Of a stretch of 64,000 nt of DNA, positions 1 through 9,030 are shown piece by piece. Under the pieces are notes generated by a model. The model had not been told where the DNA came from and did not search any database. It was given only the letters and a program-made list of their open reading frames with translations. Positions within the stretch are counted from its first letter, which is position 1. Each line of letters starts with the position of its first letter. This stretch comes from Anaerolineae bacterium. GTDB taxonomy: Bacteria > Chloroflexota > Anaerolineae > Aggregatilineales > UBA2796. The position numbers were made by a program, and so were the translations under genes. The stretch lies in the NCBI GenBank assembly GCA_019637615.1, contig JAHBVJ010000017.1:121802-185801 (forward strand), given 5' to 3'.

Positions 1-812
1 TCACGCCGATCCGTCGCGGTCAGGGTGCGCAGCCGCGCCACGAAATTGGCAGTCGGCGCGGGGCCTTTCAGACGGGCGGCCAGTGCTTCAATCGTCATAT
101 CCAGCCCACTTAGCTGCGTGGAGGAGGACAGCAATTTATCCTGCGCTTGCAAGACGCCGATGGACTCCAAACGACCTCTGGCGTCATCCAAGCCTTTGAT
201 CAGCCATGCGCTGAGATCGGCGGGCGTGTAGGCGGGATAATTATCCAGCGAGACGAAGGCGGGCGTATTCTGGGCGCGCCAACCGACTTCGGTGCTGGTG
301 GTCAGAATTACGCGCACATTCAGAATCGGGCTTGCCGCCAAGCGCGCAATGTCCATCCACACGTCTACATACTGCTCCGGTCTGACCGAAGGCACGAGGA
401 TGACGGAATTCTTGAGATCAGCTTCGCGCTCTTTGTTTTCGAAAATGCCGCGCAGCTTGCTGCCCGGTGCATCGGAGTCGTAGCGATAGATGCGTTCACG
501 CCTGAGCTGCTGCGCGAGATAATCGGCAACGTAGTCAACGCCGTAGTGGACGGGCGCATACAGGATGAGCAAGCGCTGATCGTTCAGCTTGGCGATCAGT
601 TCGTTGATGGACGATGGCGGCGTGAAGAAGTTGTTATTGGGGTCAATGCGGGGCAGCTTGGTGGCAACGAGCGCCACATCTTGGGCGGTGTAGATCACCT
701 GACCGAAGATGTTGTTGCCGCCGGAGATGGATTCGATGGCACCGATCACGGCACCTTTGTTGCCATCCGCATTGATCACATATTGTGCGCTGGCTGCGCT
801 TTGATCCGTCAT
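1..812 (-). CDS. STAND-like protein with degenerate P-loop, N-terminal motif shared with DUF4062 neighbour (partial)
   Basis: Open frame of 270 codons from the ATG at 812 to the left edge with no stop, so the C-terminus is missing. Residues 13-37 form a Gly/Asn-rich segment (INAD, then G, G, ISGGNN, FG) matching the C-terminus of the upstream DUF4062 protein at 16 of 25 positions without a gap. From about residue 66 the sequence looks like a P-loop NTPase core: strand LLILYAP, then HYGVD where a Walker A would have GKT/S, a helix, SVILVPS at the Walker B place and NVRVILTTSTE at a sensor-1-like place. The lysine of Walker A and the acidic pair of Walker B are not visible, so nucleotide hydrolysis is doubtful. 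It starts 71 bp after the DUF4062 gene on the same strand. I infer a STAND/NLR-like receptor or scaffold whose sensor region lies off the window. Confidence 0.7.
   Translation of the reverse strand, partial: MTDQSAASAQYVINADGNKGAVIGAIESISGGNNIFGQVIYTAQDVALVATKLPRIDPNNNFFTPPSSINELIAKLNDQRLLILYAPVHYGVDYVADYLAQQLRRERIYRYDSDAPGSKLRGIFENKEREADLKNSVILVPSVRPEQYVDVWMDIARLAASPILNVRVILTTSTEVGWRAQNTPAFVSLDNYPAYTPADLSAWLIKGLDDARGRLESIGVLQAQDKLLSSSTQLSGLDMTIEALAARLKGPAPTANFVARLRTLTATDRR
702..776 (-). other. Shared Gly/Asn motif, receptor copy
   Basis: Codes residues 13-37 of the STAND-like protein, with only twelve residues before it. It aligns without gaps to the C-terminal motif of the DUF4062 protein. 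Codon choice differs between the copies, so the match is at protein level rather than a recent DNA duplication. Confidence 0.75.
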
Positions 813-883
813 ACGCGATTCCCCCTTGCTTATCGCGATCTAGAGCACTACGACGCGTGGAAGCATTGGATAGATTTACAGGA

Positions 884-1507
884 TCAGGTGTTGTTGTTGG
901 TTGTGTTGTTTGAGCCGAAGTTGTTGTTGCCGCCGCTGATGTTGCCGATCTTACCAACGATCACGCCGCTGTTGTGGTCGGCATTGATGGTGATGGTAAC
1001 GGCTTCCGGAGGATCGTCGCTCTCAGAATTCTTGTTGGTGCGCGATTCCCACTTCCGCAAGCTGGCGATGACCGAGGCGGCTAGTCCTTTGGCATCATTA
1101 AAGGTGGCGACGACGCGTTGTTTCATAATGCGATCTTTGAAGTCTGCGAGCTGTTCGCCATACTCTGGATCTTGGTTCTTCTGAAGTACAGATCGGGGAT
1201 TTTTGAAGTTTTCATCAAGGACAAAGCATAGGATTGGCTTTTTGTACTGGAACGCCCAGTCATATTCCATCTCGGTGATCGATTTGGTGGAACCTTCGGG
1301 GATATAGCCGTAGCGCAGGGCGTAGATGCCGACGACGACGTCAGAGCGCTTGAGTTCGTCCTCGCTAACCTGCACCGCGTCGCCGTCCTGCGCGCCGAAG
1401 TGCGCCATATCCGCGATCTCGTAGCCAGCTTCGGCTAGTGCATCACGCAGTACCGCCCGAAATTCGCCTAGATCTTTGCTAGTGGAACTCACAAAAACAC
1501 GCGTCAT
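884..1507 (-). CDS. DUF4062 domain protein with C-terminal amyloid-like motif
   Basis: The 207-residue protein opens with VFVSSTSKDLGEFR, the typical first strand and loop of DUF4062, a TIR/SLOG-like fold often found at the N-terminus of STAND NTPases. Residues 1-100 carry that domain (SDVVVGIYALRYG; EMEYDWAF; KPILCFVLDE). A helical region follows to about 155, then an acidic linker, then the Gly/Asn-rich segment at 174-198 (INAD, G, G, ISGGNN, FG) and a nine-residue Ser/Thr/Asn tail. The same segment heads the next gene. In fungal and bacterial amyloid signalling pairs the effector carries the motif at its C-terminus and the receptor at its N-terminus, as seen here. The effector activity of DUF4062 is not established, so cell-suicide or antiphage function is inference. 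Confidence 0.8.
   Translation of the reverse strand: MTRVFVSSTSKDLGEFRAVLRDALAEAGYEIADMAHFGAQDGDAVQVSEDELKRSDVVVGIYALRYGYIPEGSTKSITEMEYDWAFQYKKPILCFVLDENFKNPRSVLQKNQDPEYGEQLADFKDRIMKQRVVATFNDAKGLAASVIASLRKWESRTNKNSESDDPPEAVTITINADHNSGVIVGKIGNISGGNNNFGSNNTTNNNT
914..988 (-). other. Shared Gly/Asn motif, effector copy
   Basis: Codes residues 174-198 of the DUF4062 protein. Conserved with residues 13-37 of the downstream protein: INAD, N, G, G, I, ISGGNN and FG at identical spacing, 16 of 25 residues identical. It is followed by an Asn-rich tail. Alternating hydrophobic residues with Gly and Asn turns are what cross-beta signalling motifs look like. Confidence 0.75.
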
Positions 1508-1828
1508 TTAACCCTCAATCGTGCAGCTAGTTTGGATGAGAATGACAGAGTCCAGTTCACAAAATGATACCATCAAATAGTCTTGCTAATAGTGTGTTTC
1601 TGAGTAAGACTATTCAAACAATTGTTTAATTGTCATCCGCACTTTGGGTATGCGGATTATCATATTATACTCGGACTTCGGTATCATCAATTAACTAATC
1701 TTAATAAAAAATGTTTTATTATCGGTTTCACTTCATATCCGCCAGCGTCCATTGAGCACATGGCATGGTGGAACAGACTGCGGCTGGACTTCTAGGTAGA
1801 TACCTTATGTATAAGGGGCACCACTAGC
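1508..1828. promoter_or_regulatory. AT-rich divergent intergenic region with three inverted repeats
   Basis: This gap separates the minus-strand DUF4062 pair from the plus-strand giant gene and is clearly AT-richer than both. It holds inverted repeats AATAGTCTT/AAGACTATT (1576-1614, 21-nt spacer), ATCCGCA/TGCGGAT (1635-1657) and AATAAAA/TTTTATT (1703-1720). These could be operators or promoter-proximal hairpins. I could not choose a convincing -35/-10 pair. Confidence 0.45.
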
Positions 1829-4800
1829 ATGACGACGAGGATGGATTTAGCATCGATAGCAGTCAGTAAAAAGCAAACTGCCGCCTCTGCTTATGTGTTG
1901 CTGCTGACACGGCATCAGCAAGCGACTGAGATTGCCGCCAAGCTGAACCAGAATGGCAGTGGACGCGCCGGACAACTCTTCTTGGATGAAGCGAACAAGC
2001 TGCGTGCCAACGCGACACAACTCGTCCAAGATCACCCCGGCTTGGGCATCGGGTCGGCGGTTCCCATGCAAGAGACGGTGGTGGACTACTCGCTGCCTAC
2101 CCTAGCGACCACGGTCAATGAGATGCGGCGGGCGTATGCACAGTTGGTGGACGCCGCGCAAGTGGATATGCCGCCGCTTTCATCGACTGCGCTGGCGGAT
2201 GGGGGCGCGATCCGCAAGAAACCGACGACCCGCATTCAACCTGTCGATATTTTGCTGCTACTGGCGATTTTGCTGGTGGTGATAGCGTTGGTGGGGCGTT
2301 ACATCGTCGCGCCGCAGATCGTACGCAACTACTATGACAACGGCGTGGCAAGCATCGCGAGTGGCGCGTATGATGACGCGATCACCTCGATGCGCTACGT
2401 GATCACCAACGATGTGCTGAATCAGTTCCCCGACAAGAACGACCAGCTCGAGAAGGCGTATCAGGGCAGTACGAAGGCGCTGCTAGACGCCAAAAATTGG
2501 GACACGGCGCGCGTGCGCATCGCGGAATGGCGGGCGCTGCCGCCCAAAGATCCGCAGCAGCCTGTAGAGTCGTTGCTGCAATCGTATTATTTGCCAGCCG
2601 TGGACGCCAATAGCAGCGGGCAATGGGCTGAGGCGCGCCGCCTGCTCGATCAACTCGACTCGATCCGCATCCAAGAAGGCTACCCCGACGGCATCCGCAA
2701 TTATCAGAAAGCTACGCTCATTTATAACGACAGTCTAGCCAAGGAAGCTGCCGTCGCCATCAATGAGCAACGGTGGGCTGATGCACAGCCACTGCTCGAT
2801 CAACTGCGCCAGCGCGATCCTGCCAGCGCCGAAGCCAAGCGTTTGCTGCTGACCAGCTATTATTATCAAGCCAGAGCCGCACTGGACGCCAAAAATTGGC
2901 AAGGCGCGCGTGATTTTGTGTTTGCGGCGACTCAGACCTATTCCGATGCCGATACGCTTCAGTTCAAGCCCGCCAACGTCAATCCGGATTGGACGATGAG
3001 CGACCTTCGCAGCGAGACGTATTATCAACCCGGTGTGGTAGCGCTCGACGCGAAAGATTATCCGACGGCGCGCGGGCTGTTCAGCAGCCTGATCACGTTC
3101 AACCGCGATAATCCTTACAAGGATACGAGCACCAAGTTCCTCGATACCTACTATCTGCCCGCCGCTGACGCATTCAACCAAGGGGATTATCCGACGGCGC
3201 GCACGGCGTTCGCAGATCTGTTCAGCGTGACTACGAATACCGGCTATTTGGATGCGCATAATGCAACGACATTGCGCTCCGAAGCCTACTATCGTCCTGC
3301 CGTTCAACTGCTCACCGCCAAGGATTACAAAGGCGCACGCGCGTTGTTCGATGATCTGTTGAAATTGGCGGGCAACTACCATAATGACACGATCACGCAG
3401 CGGCTAGAGACGTTCTATCAAGAAGCGCTGGATGCGTTTAACGCCAAGGATTGGACGCAGGCGCAGACGTTGTTCCAAGCCGAGGATTTGCTCGATTTTG
3501 TACAAGCTAACAGCGTCCGGGGGTATAAGGATTCGGCAATTCGGCTGCGCGAGGCGTATCTTGAGCCAGCCAGAACACTGGCACAAACTGGTCAGTGGGA
3601 CGCGCTCAAAACGCTGCTGACGCCGTATTGGAATACGGTCGATAAGTTCAACCTGCGACCCGTCGGCTCCGATCCTGCTGACCGTGAAATCCTCGTTCTG
3701 TGGCGCGATGCTCACTACGAAGCGGCCTTCAGCACCCTGTTGGCTGGCGATTACGACGGTGCGATTGCGCTGTACACGAGCGATGCGCTGGTCGATCTTG
3801 AGTCGTACGACGCGCTGCAAGACAATTTGCCAGCATCGTTGGTGGCGAGCCGCCTGCCCGCTGCGGAACAGCAATTGCGCGGCAAGAAGCGGATGCCCCG
3901 TTTCTGGCTGGAGGCGGCGTATTACTGGCCCGCGCAGCAAAGCTTTATCAAGGGCGAATACGCGCAAGCCCGCACGCGCCTTGACACGATGATCCGCTAC
4001 TATCAAGGGCAGCGGCAAGCCGTCCCACAGCGCGCCGAACTGCTCAGACTACAGACGTTTTATCAGCCCGCGCTAAACGCCTTCAACGCGAAGGACTGGG
4101 CAGCCGCCCGCACACAGTTCGCGAATCAAGAACTGCTGCGTAATTTCAGCATCGCCGCGCTGCGCACCATCGCGCTCGATTCAGCCAATAAGCTGGTGCA
4201 AAGTTACCTCGTGCCTGCCCAGACGCATCTCGACGCGGCAGAATATGATGCGGCGCGTAATGATGTGTTGGCGCTGTTGGCGGTCAAGCAAGCGTGGGAG
4301 ATTGATATTCAGCAACTTCCCATCTATCGACAGGCTGCGACCATCATGCGGCAAAGTTACTTCTTGCCCGCACAAGCTACCGTCGAAAAGATCGAAGCCT
4401 ACAGCGTTGATCGGCAGCAGGCGGAACTGACCTCGATCCTCACCGATTTGACGGGTGCGCGCACACAGCTCGAAACTTTGATCGCGCTCGACCCGCCGCC
4501 CGCGCAGCCTTTTGCTGGCTCGTTCGACCTCCTGCGCGCGACGTACTATCTGGAAGCCGATGCGCTCGTGAACGCGGGACAGCTTGATAAGGCGCGGACA
4601 GCGCTCCTGCAACTGATCGCGCTGGACGGACGCGCGCCGACGACACAAATCTTCCGCCGTGAAGCCACCACCGCTTTGCTGACGCGGGCGTTTTATTCCT
4701 CCGCGCTCGGCTTTTCGGGCGGCGGCTCGCCAGATTGGGATACGGTGATCAGCATCCTCGAACCGCTGTCAACCGCCAGCGCCCAGTATCCGCAACCGGG

Positions 4801-7783
4801 CTATCTGGATGAACAGACCGAAACCCTGCTGGTGGACGCCTACTATCAGAAAGCCTCGATCTTGAGCGAACAGGCCAAGCAAGCGAACGACGCTGGCAAA
4901 GTGCAGGAAATGCTGAAACTGCTGGATAAACTACTGGCGCTGCGTCCCGCTCATGCTGGCGCGGCAACCCTGCTGCTGGACGCGACGTATACGCAAGCCA
5001 AGGTCGATTTCAATAACCAAAATTACAAAGATGCCCGTGAGCGTTTGCAAGCGCTGGTGACTGACCGTGGGCAGTTATCGAGCCTGCTGGCGGATTTGCT
5101 GGAGAAAGACCCATATTACCGCGACGCGGCGACGCTGCTGCGCGAGGCGTATTACGTGCCTGCCAAACAGGCTTTTGATAGGGGCGACTGGACAACCGCC
5201 CGCGCTGAACTGGACGCGCTGTTCAAGGTGATCCCGCCGGAGAGCGATTACAAAGACGCGCGCTCGATGCAGTACGAAAGCTACTACCAAGAAGCACTCG
5301 CGCTGCGCACCAAGAATGATCTATCCGGCGCGACGGACGCGCTGGCGCAGTTGTTGGCGCTGACCTCCGCGTATAAGGACGCGGCGACGCTGCGGAACGA
5401 AATTCAGTTCCAGCTTGCCAACGACCAGTATAACCAAGGCCAATATACGGCGGCGCGTGCCTCATTGGACGTGCTGTTGACGAACGAACCGCTGTATCCG
5501 GGCGCGTTGAAGCTCAAGCGCGATACTTACGTGATCCCCGCCAAAGCTGCTATCGACAAAAAGGACTGGGACACGGCGCGGCGTTCCTTGAGCGAACTGC
5601 TGGCGACGGACTCGGGCTATGCCGAGGGCGAGTATTTGCTGCGTGACACGTACTATCAGGAAGCTAAGGCTTACTATGACGCGCAGAAATGGGATGATGC
5701 CCAACGCGTGCTGCGAGGCGTGAAGGATCGCAGCCCCAATTATGCCGATGTCAACGTACAGGCATTGCGTGCGCAAATCACGACGCTGTACTATCTGAGT
5801 TTCTATACTCCCGGCCTTAACGCCTTCAACCAGCAACAGTGGCGCGAAGCACGTAAGTATCTGGTGCCGCTGGTCGAAGTGGATGAGGGCGGACGCAACT
5901 TCAAGCCCGCCGTCACGGATAAATCGGCGTTCGATCTGCTGATGGAAAGCTACGTGACAGAAAGCGTGATCGCCGTCAGCAACAAGAATTACGCCGTGGC
6001 TGAACAGGTTCTAACCGAGGCGCTGCGGCGCAAACCCGACGATCCAGCGATCAAAGCGCAGCTCGTCAACGCGGTGCGGCTCCCCGCTGAGGAAGCCTTC
6101 ACCGCCGAGGACTGGGGCACTGCCCGTCAGAAATATCAGCAAATCCTTAAACTAGATGATTCGCTGGATTGGGCATGGCAGGGCTTGATCGACACCTACT
6201 TGAAGCCCGCCGATCAAGCGCTGAACGTGGAGCAGAACTGGGGCGTGGCGCGTGTGCTGTACAGCAACGTGCTTGATATGTTCGCGGCTCAGGGGCAAGG
6301 CGCGATCCCGCAGGCATTGCTAGAGACGCCGCCCTTCCAAGACATGGCAGCGCGCGCGGAAACGGGCTACTTCGAGGCGTACTATCTGCCGGGCAGCACG
6401 GCGCTGCAAGCACAAGACTGGCTGACAGCACGCTTCCAATTCCTGCTGCCGCTGTACAATGATCTGAAACTGCGCGACAAGCCGTACAAAGATACGGTTG
6501 ATCTGCTGATCCAGACGTACACCACCCCGATCACGGCGGCGATTGACAAGGGCAACACGGAAATCGCCCAAGCGCTGATCGCAGAGCTGTTGGGCTTCAC
6601 CGAGAATGAGTTAGCCACCGAGAATCTGTTCAACGAGACGATGCTCCAAGCGCATTTCCGTGCCGAACAATTAGAGGTTGAGCGCTTAGCCACGCCGTTG
6701 CGAACCGCCATCGCCAACGCGGACTGGGAAACGGCAGTCGGGTTGTTCGAGCGTCTGCGTGAGGAACGCAACGCCGATAATGCGTTGTTGGATGACTTCA
6801 TCACCAAGTTCCCCGATCTGCGGGCGCGGATGGTACAGCAAAGTTCGCCGCGCTGGATCGAGGCGACTCCGGCACCACCCACGCAGCCCGTCCGGCATAA
6901 CAGTTCGCTGACGGCGCTGGCAGTGAGTTCCGGCGGCACGCGCATCGTGACGGGCGACATCAACGGCTTGGTGAAGGTGACGGGTCAGTATGGCGCACTT
7001 GGCAACGACCTGATTATCCAGACCAACACCACGCTGATCTCAAGCATCACCATCGATCCGAAAGGTCGCTGGTTCGTCACCACGAGCGATGATCAACGCG
7101 CCAACGTGTGGAGCCTATCCAACGGTCAGCAGTTGCGCGTTCTGAACACGCACACGGCGTACATCAGCGCGGTCGCCGTCGATCCGACGGGCGCGATGGT
7201 GGCGACGGGCAGCCATGACAACAGTGTGCTGCTGTGGTCGCCTTCCGCCGATTGGAGCGAACTGCCCGACCCGATCAAGCTGGATCAACCGTCGCGGGTA
7301 ACGGCGCTGGCCTTCTCGCTGGACGGCAAATTGCTGGCAGTCGCCACCGCCGATGGCATCGTCTCGCTGTGGGACGTGGCGAGTCAACAGATTGTCGCCA
7401 AGACCGCCGAACCGACCGCTTACATCACACGGATCGTATTCCGTCCGGGCACGACCGATGTCGCCGCTGAATTCGTCACCATCGGGAATCAGTCCACGAT
7501 CACGCTGTGGCGCGTGGACGGACAAAAGCTAGGCGAATTAGTGGGTCATGCCGAAGGCGCATGGCTGCGGTCAGCCAGCTTCACGGCAGATGGCAACATT
7601 CTGGCGACCGCCGCGACCGATAATCAGATTTTGTTGTGGAATATGGCGACGAACACGGTAGCGCGGACGATCTCGACCAGAAGCGCGGATGTATATGCCG
7701 TTCAGTTTTCGCTAGACGCCAACAAGTTGATCGCGATTAACCTCGGCGGGGATGTATTGGCATGGGACGCTCCAGCGCGGTGA
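1829..7783 (+). CDS. Giant membrane-anchored tandem-repeat protein with C-terminal WD40 propeller
   Basis: The protein has 1984 residues. Residues 1-138 look cytoplasmic and end in a basic patch (RKKPTTR); one membrane segment follows at about 139-160. From about 165 to 1640 it is an array of TPR-like helical units of roughly 50-65 residues, with the recurring idea YYLPAxxAFNxxDYxxARxxFxxLL. From about 1690 to the end come WD40 blades (DGIVSLWD, NSVLLWS, NQILLWN). By the positive-inside rule the repeats and propeller lie outside the membrane. No enzyme motif is visible. The next gene, nine bases on, codes a secreted protein and probably shares the transcript. A role in surface organisation or protein binding is a guess. 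Confidence 0.8.
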   Translation: MTTRMDLASIAVSKKQTAASAYVLLLTRHQQATEIAAKLNQNGSGRAGQLFLDEANKLRANATQLVQDHPGLGIGSAVPMQETVVDYSLPTLATTVNEMRRAYAQLVDAAQVDMPPLSSTALADGGAIRKKPTTRIQPVDILLLLAILLVVIALVGRYIVAPQIVRNYYDNGVASIASGAYDDAITSMRYVITNDVLNQFPDKNDQLEKAYQGSTKALLDAKNWDTARVRIAEWRALPPKDPQQPVESLLQSYYLPAVDANSSGQWAEARRLLDQLDSIRIQEGYPDGIRNYQKATLIYNDSLAKEAAVAINEQRWADAQPLLDQLRQRDPASAEAKRLLLTSYYYQARAALDAKNWQGARDFVFAATQTYSDADTLQFKPANVNPDWTMSDLRSETYYQPGVVALDAKDYPTARGLFSSLITFNRDNPYKDTSTKFLDTYYLPAADAFNQGDYPTARTAFADLFSVTTNTGYLDAHNATTLRSEAYYRPAVQLLTAKDYKGARALFDDLLKLAGNYHNDTITQRLETFYQEALDAFNAKDWTQAQTLFQAEDLLDFVQANSVRGYKDSAIRLREAYLEPARTLAQTGQWDALKTLLTPYWNTVDKFNLRPVGSDPADREILVLWRDAHYEAAFSTLLAGDYDGAIALYTSDALVDLESYDALQDNLPASLVASRLPAAEQQLRGKKRMPRFWLEAAYYWPAQQSFIKGEYAQARTRLDTMIRYYQGQRQAVPQRAELLRLQTFYQPALNAFNAKDWAAARTQFANQELLRNFSIAALRTIALDSANKLVQSYLVPAQTHLDAAEYDAARNDVLALLAVKQAWEIDIQQLPIYRQAATIMRQSYFLPAQATVEKIEAYSVDRQQAELTSILTDLTGARTQLETLIALDPPPAQPFAGSFDLLRATYYLEADALVNAGQLDKARTALLQLIALDGRAPTTQIFRREATTALLTRAFYSSALGFSGGGSPDWDTVISILEPLSTASAQYPQPGYLDEQTETLLVDAYYQKASILSEQAKQANDAGKVQEMLKLLDKLLALRPAHAGAATLLLDATYTQAKVDFNNQNYKDARERLQALVTDRGQLSSLLADLLEKDPYYRDAATLLREAYYVPAKQAFDRGDWTTARAELDALFKVIPPESDYKDARSMQYESYYQEALALRTKNDLSGATDALAQLLALTSAYKDAATLRNEIQFQLANDQYNQGQYTAARASLDVLLTNEPLYPGALKLKRDTYVIPAKAAIDKKDWDTARRSLSELLATDSGYAEGEYLLRDTYYQEAKAYYDAQKWDDAQRVLRGVKDRSPNYADVNVQALRAQITTLYYLSFYTPGLNAFNQQQWREARKYLVPLVEVDEGGRNFKPAVTDKSAFDLLMESYVTESVIAVSNKNYAVAEQVLTEALRRKPDDPAIKAQLVNAVRLPAEEAFTAEDWGTARQKYQQILKLDDSLDWAWQGLIDTYLKPADQALNVEQNWGVARVLYSNVLDMFAAQGQGAIPQALLETPPFQDMAARAETGYFEAYYLPGSTALQAQDWLTARFQFLLPLYNDLKLRDKPYKDTVDLLIQTYTTPITAAIDKGNTEIAQALIAELLGFTENELATENLFNETMLQAHFRAEQLEVERLATPLRTAIANADWETAVGLFERLREERNADNALLDDFITKFPDLRARMVQQSSPRWIEATPAPPTQPVRHNSSLTALAVSSGGTRIVTGDINGLVKVTGQYGALGNDLIIQTNTTLISSITIDPKGRWFVTTSDDQRANVWSLSNGQQLRVLNTHTAYISAVAVDPTGAMVATGSHDNSVLLWSPSADWSELPDPIKLDQPSRVTALAFSLDGKLLAVATADGIVSLWDVASQQIVAKTAEPTAYITRIVFRPGTTDVAAEFVTIGNQSTITLWRVDGQKLGELVGHAEGAWLRSASFTADGNILATAATDNQILLWNMATNTVARTISTRSADVYAVQFSLDANKLIAINLGGDVLAWDAPAR

Positions 7784-7792
7784 GCAAAGAGG

Positions 7793-8689
7793 ATGATGGA
7801 CATGAACACAGTGATCAGACGTGTGCTGTTTCTCGGATTAACGACTTTGTTGGTGGCGGCGCTGTTCGGCTTACCAAGCACGGCGAACGCAGTACGATTT
7901 ACAGGGCGCGTCACCAACGATAATTACGCGCTGTGCTATCGTGTGCCAGTAGACGCGGGGCGTGCTCTCAATGTGAGCATGATCGCGCTGTCGGGCGATC
8001 TGGCTCCGTTCGTGGTGCTGCGTAACGCAGATGGCTCGGACACGTTGAAGCGCCCTGATGAGGGAACCGACACGCGCAGCGCGCTCACCTACACGGCTGA
8101 CGCGTCCGGTGAAGTTGAGATTGTGGCGACACGCGCCGATCTGGCAGATGGTACGACGTCCGGCGAATTTTTGCTGCTGGTTGAGGGCAGCGACACGGTG
8201 GAAGCGCCAACGGCTCCGGCGGAACCGTGCCTCGCGACCCAACCAGCGCTGTTCACGAGCGATGATCGGGATGAAAGTCTGGAACTGCCGCGCCCCAAGA
8301 CCAAGAACGGTGAACCACAACCAGCGGTACTGCTGCCGATCAACACCACGGTGACGGGCGTGATCAACAATCAATCTTACGTGGTGTACTACCTGATCGA
8401 TGCTACACAGGCGCGTTCGTACAAGATCGAGATGTTCCGGTCGCAAACGGATGGCGGCGATCTGCTGCCGTTCATGGGCATCTTGCAGTGGAACGATTTG
8501 GGGAAGGTGTTGAAACGCGCCAAGAATCGCAGCGACACCTCAACTAGTATCGAATTCAACCCGCAAGATTTTCCGGACTCTGAGGGCGAACGGTGGTTTG
8601 TGCTGGCGGTTTCGCGCGTGGACGTGGAAAACGGCACGACCACAGGCAAATATCAACTCAGCGTGCGGGAGAACCAAGCGCAGCCTTAA
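7793..8689 (+). CDS. Secreted protein with two PPC-like beta domains
   Basis: The 298-residue protein has a signal peptide (hydrophobic run about 9-28, likely cut after TANA). The mature part holds two similar beta domains, about 35-135 and 185-298. Each starts with GRV/GVI, N, then a Tyr-rich strand, has a central DLxPF and ends in SGEFLLLVEG or TGKYQLSVREN. This resembles bacterial pre-peptidase C-terminal (PPC) domains, used as secretion or binding modules. No catalytic residues stand out. It sits 9 bp after the giant repeat gene and ahead of a good terminator, so the two form a likely bicistronic envelope unit. Confidence 0.7.
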   Translation: MMDMNTVIRRVLFLGLTTLLVAALFGLPSTANAVRFTGRVTNDNYALCYRVPVDAGRALNVSMIALSGDLAPFVVLRNADGSDTLKRPDEGTDTRSALTYTADASGEVEIVATRADLADGTTSGEFLLLVEGSDTVEAPTAPAEPCLATQPALFTSDDRDESLELPRPKTKNGEPQPAVLLPINTTVTGVINNQSYVVYYLIDATQARSYKIEMFRSQTDGGDLLPFMGILQWNDLGKVLKRAKNRSDTSTSIEFNPQDFPDSEGERWFVLAVSRVDVENGTTTGKYQLSVRENQAQP

Positions 8690-8727
8690 CCACAACCGTA
8701 ATTCGCAATCCAAATACGGTGTTCAGG

Positions 8728-8758
8728 CGGAGTCAAGGTAACTTGGCTCCGTTTGCTT
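8728..8758 (+). terminator. Rho-independent terminator after the secreted-protein gene
   Basis: Stem CGGAGTCAAG / CTTGGCTCCG, ten pairs with one G-U wobble, loop GTAA, then TTTGCTT. It ends the 1.8-8.7 kb transcription unit. Confidence 0.8.
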
Positions 8759-8782
8759 ATCTACCATCTCAGGTCGCTGTGG

Positions 8783-8811
8783 TTGAAGATTGCGCATAGG
8801 CAGAGTACAAT
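8783..8811 (+). promoter_or_regulatory. Sigma-70-like promoter upstream of the XylR-like regulator
   Basis: TTGAAG, a 17-bp spacer, then TACAAT. Transcription would start near 8818, leaving a leader of about 210 nt before the ATG at 9031. Confidence 0.5.
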
Positions 8812-9030
8812 CACGTATGTCCGCATGGTGCCTCGGACGTTCGATCACCCACCTTCCCTGCCGTTCAAGTTACCGTGCTTCTTAGACTAGGATTAGCACA
8901 CCGCATTGAAATTGGACGGCGGCTGACGGATAGGAGATGGACGATTCGCAACCGAGCACAGCATGAGCAGGACTAACGAACTTGCCCTCCCTGTGAGGAG
9001 GCGTGCCCGTGGCTAGGAGCGATTCGTACA

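Larger units (their letters stand above)
8690..9030. other. Intergenic region: terminator, then promoter of the sugar regulator
   Basis: Apart from the terminator (8728-8758) and the promoter-like pair (8783-8811), listed separately, I see no coding sequence. An in-frame stop at 8974 limits how far upstream the regulator could start. Confidence 0.6.

Noticed and set aside
147..1184. Plus-strand open frame of 345 codons
   Set aside because: It lies opposite two minus-strand genes with recognisable domains and shared motifs; its translation has no family features.
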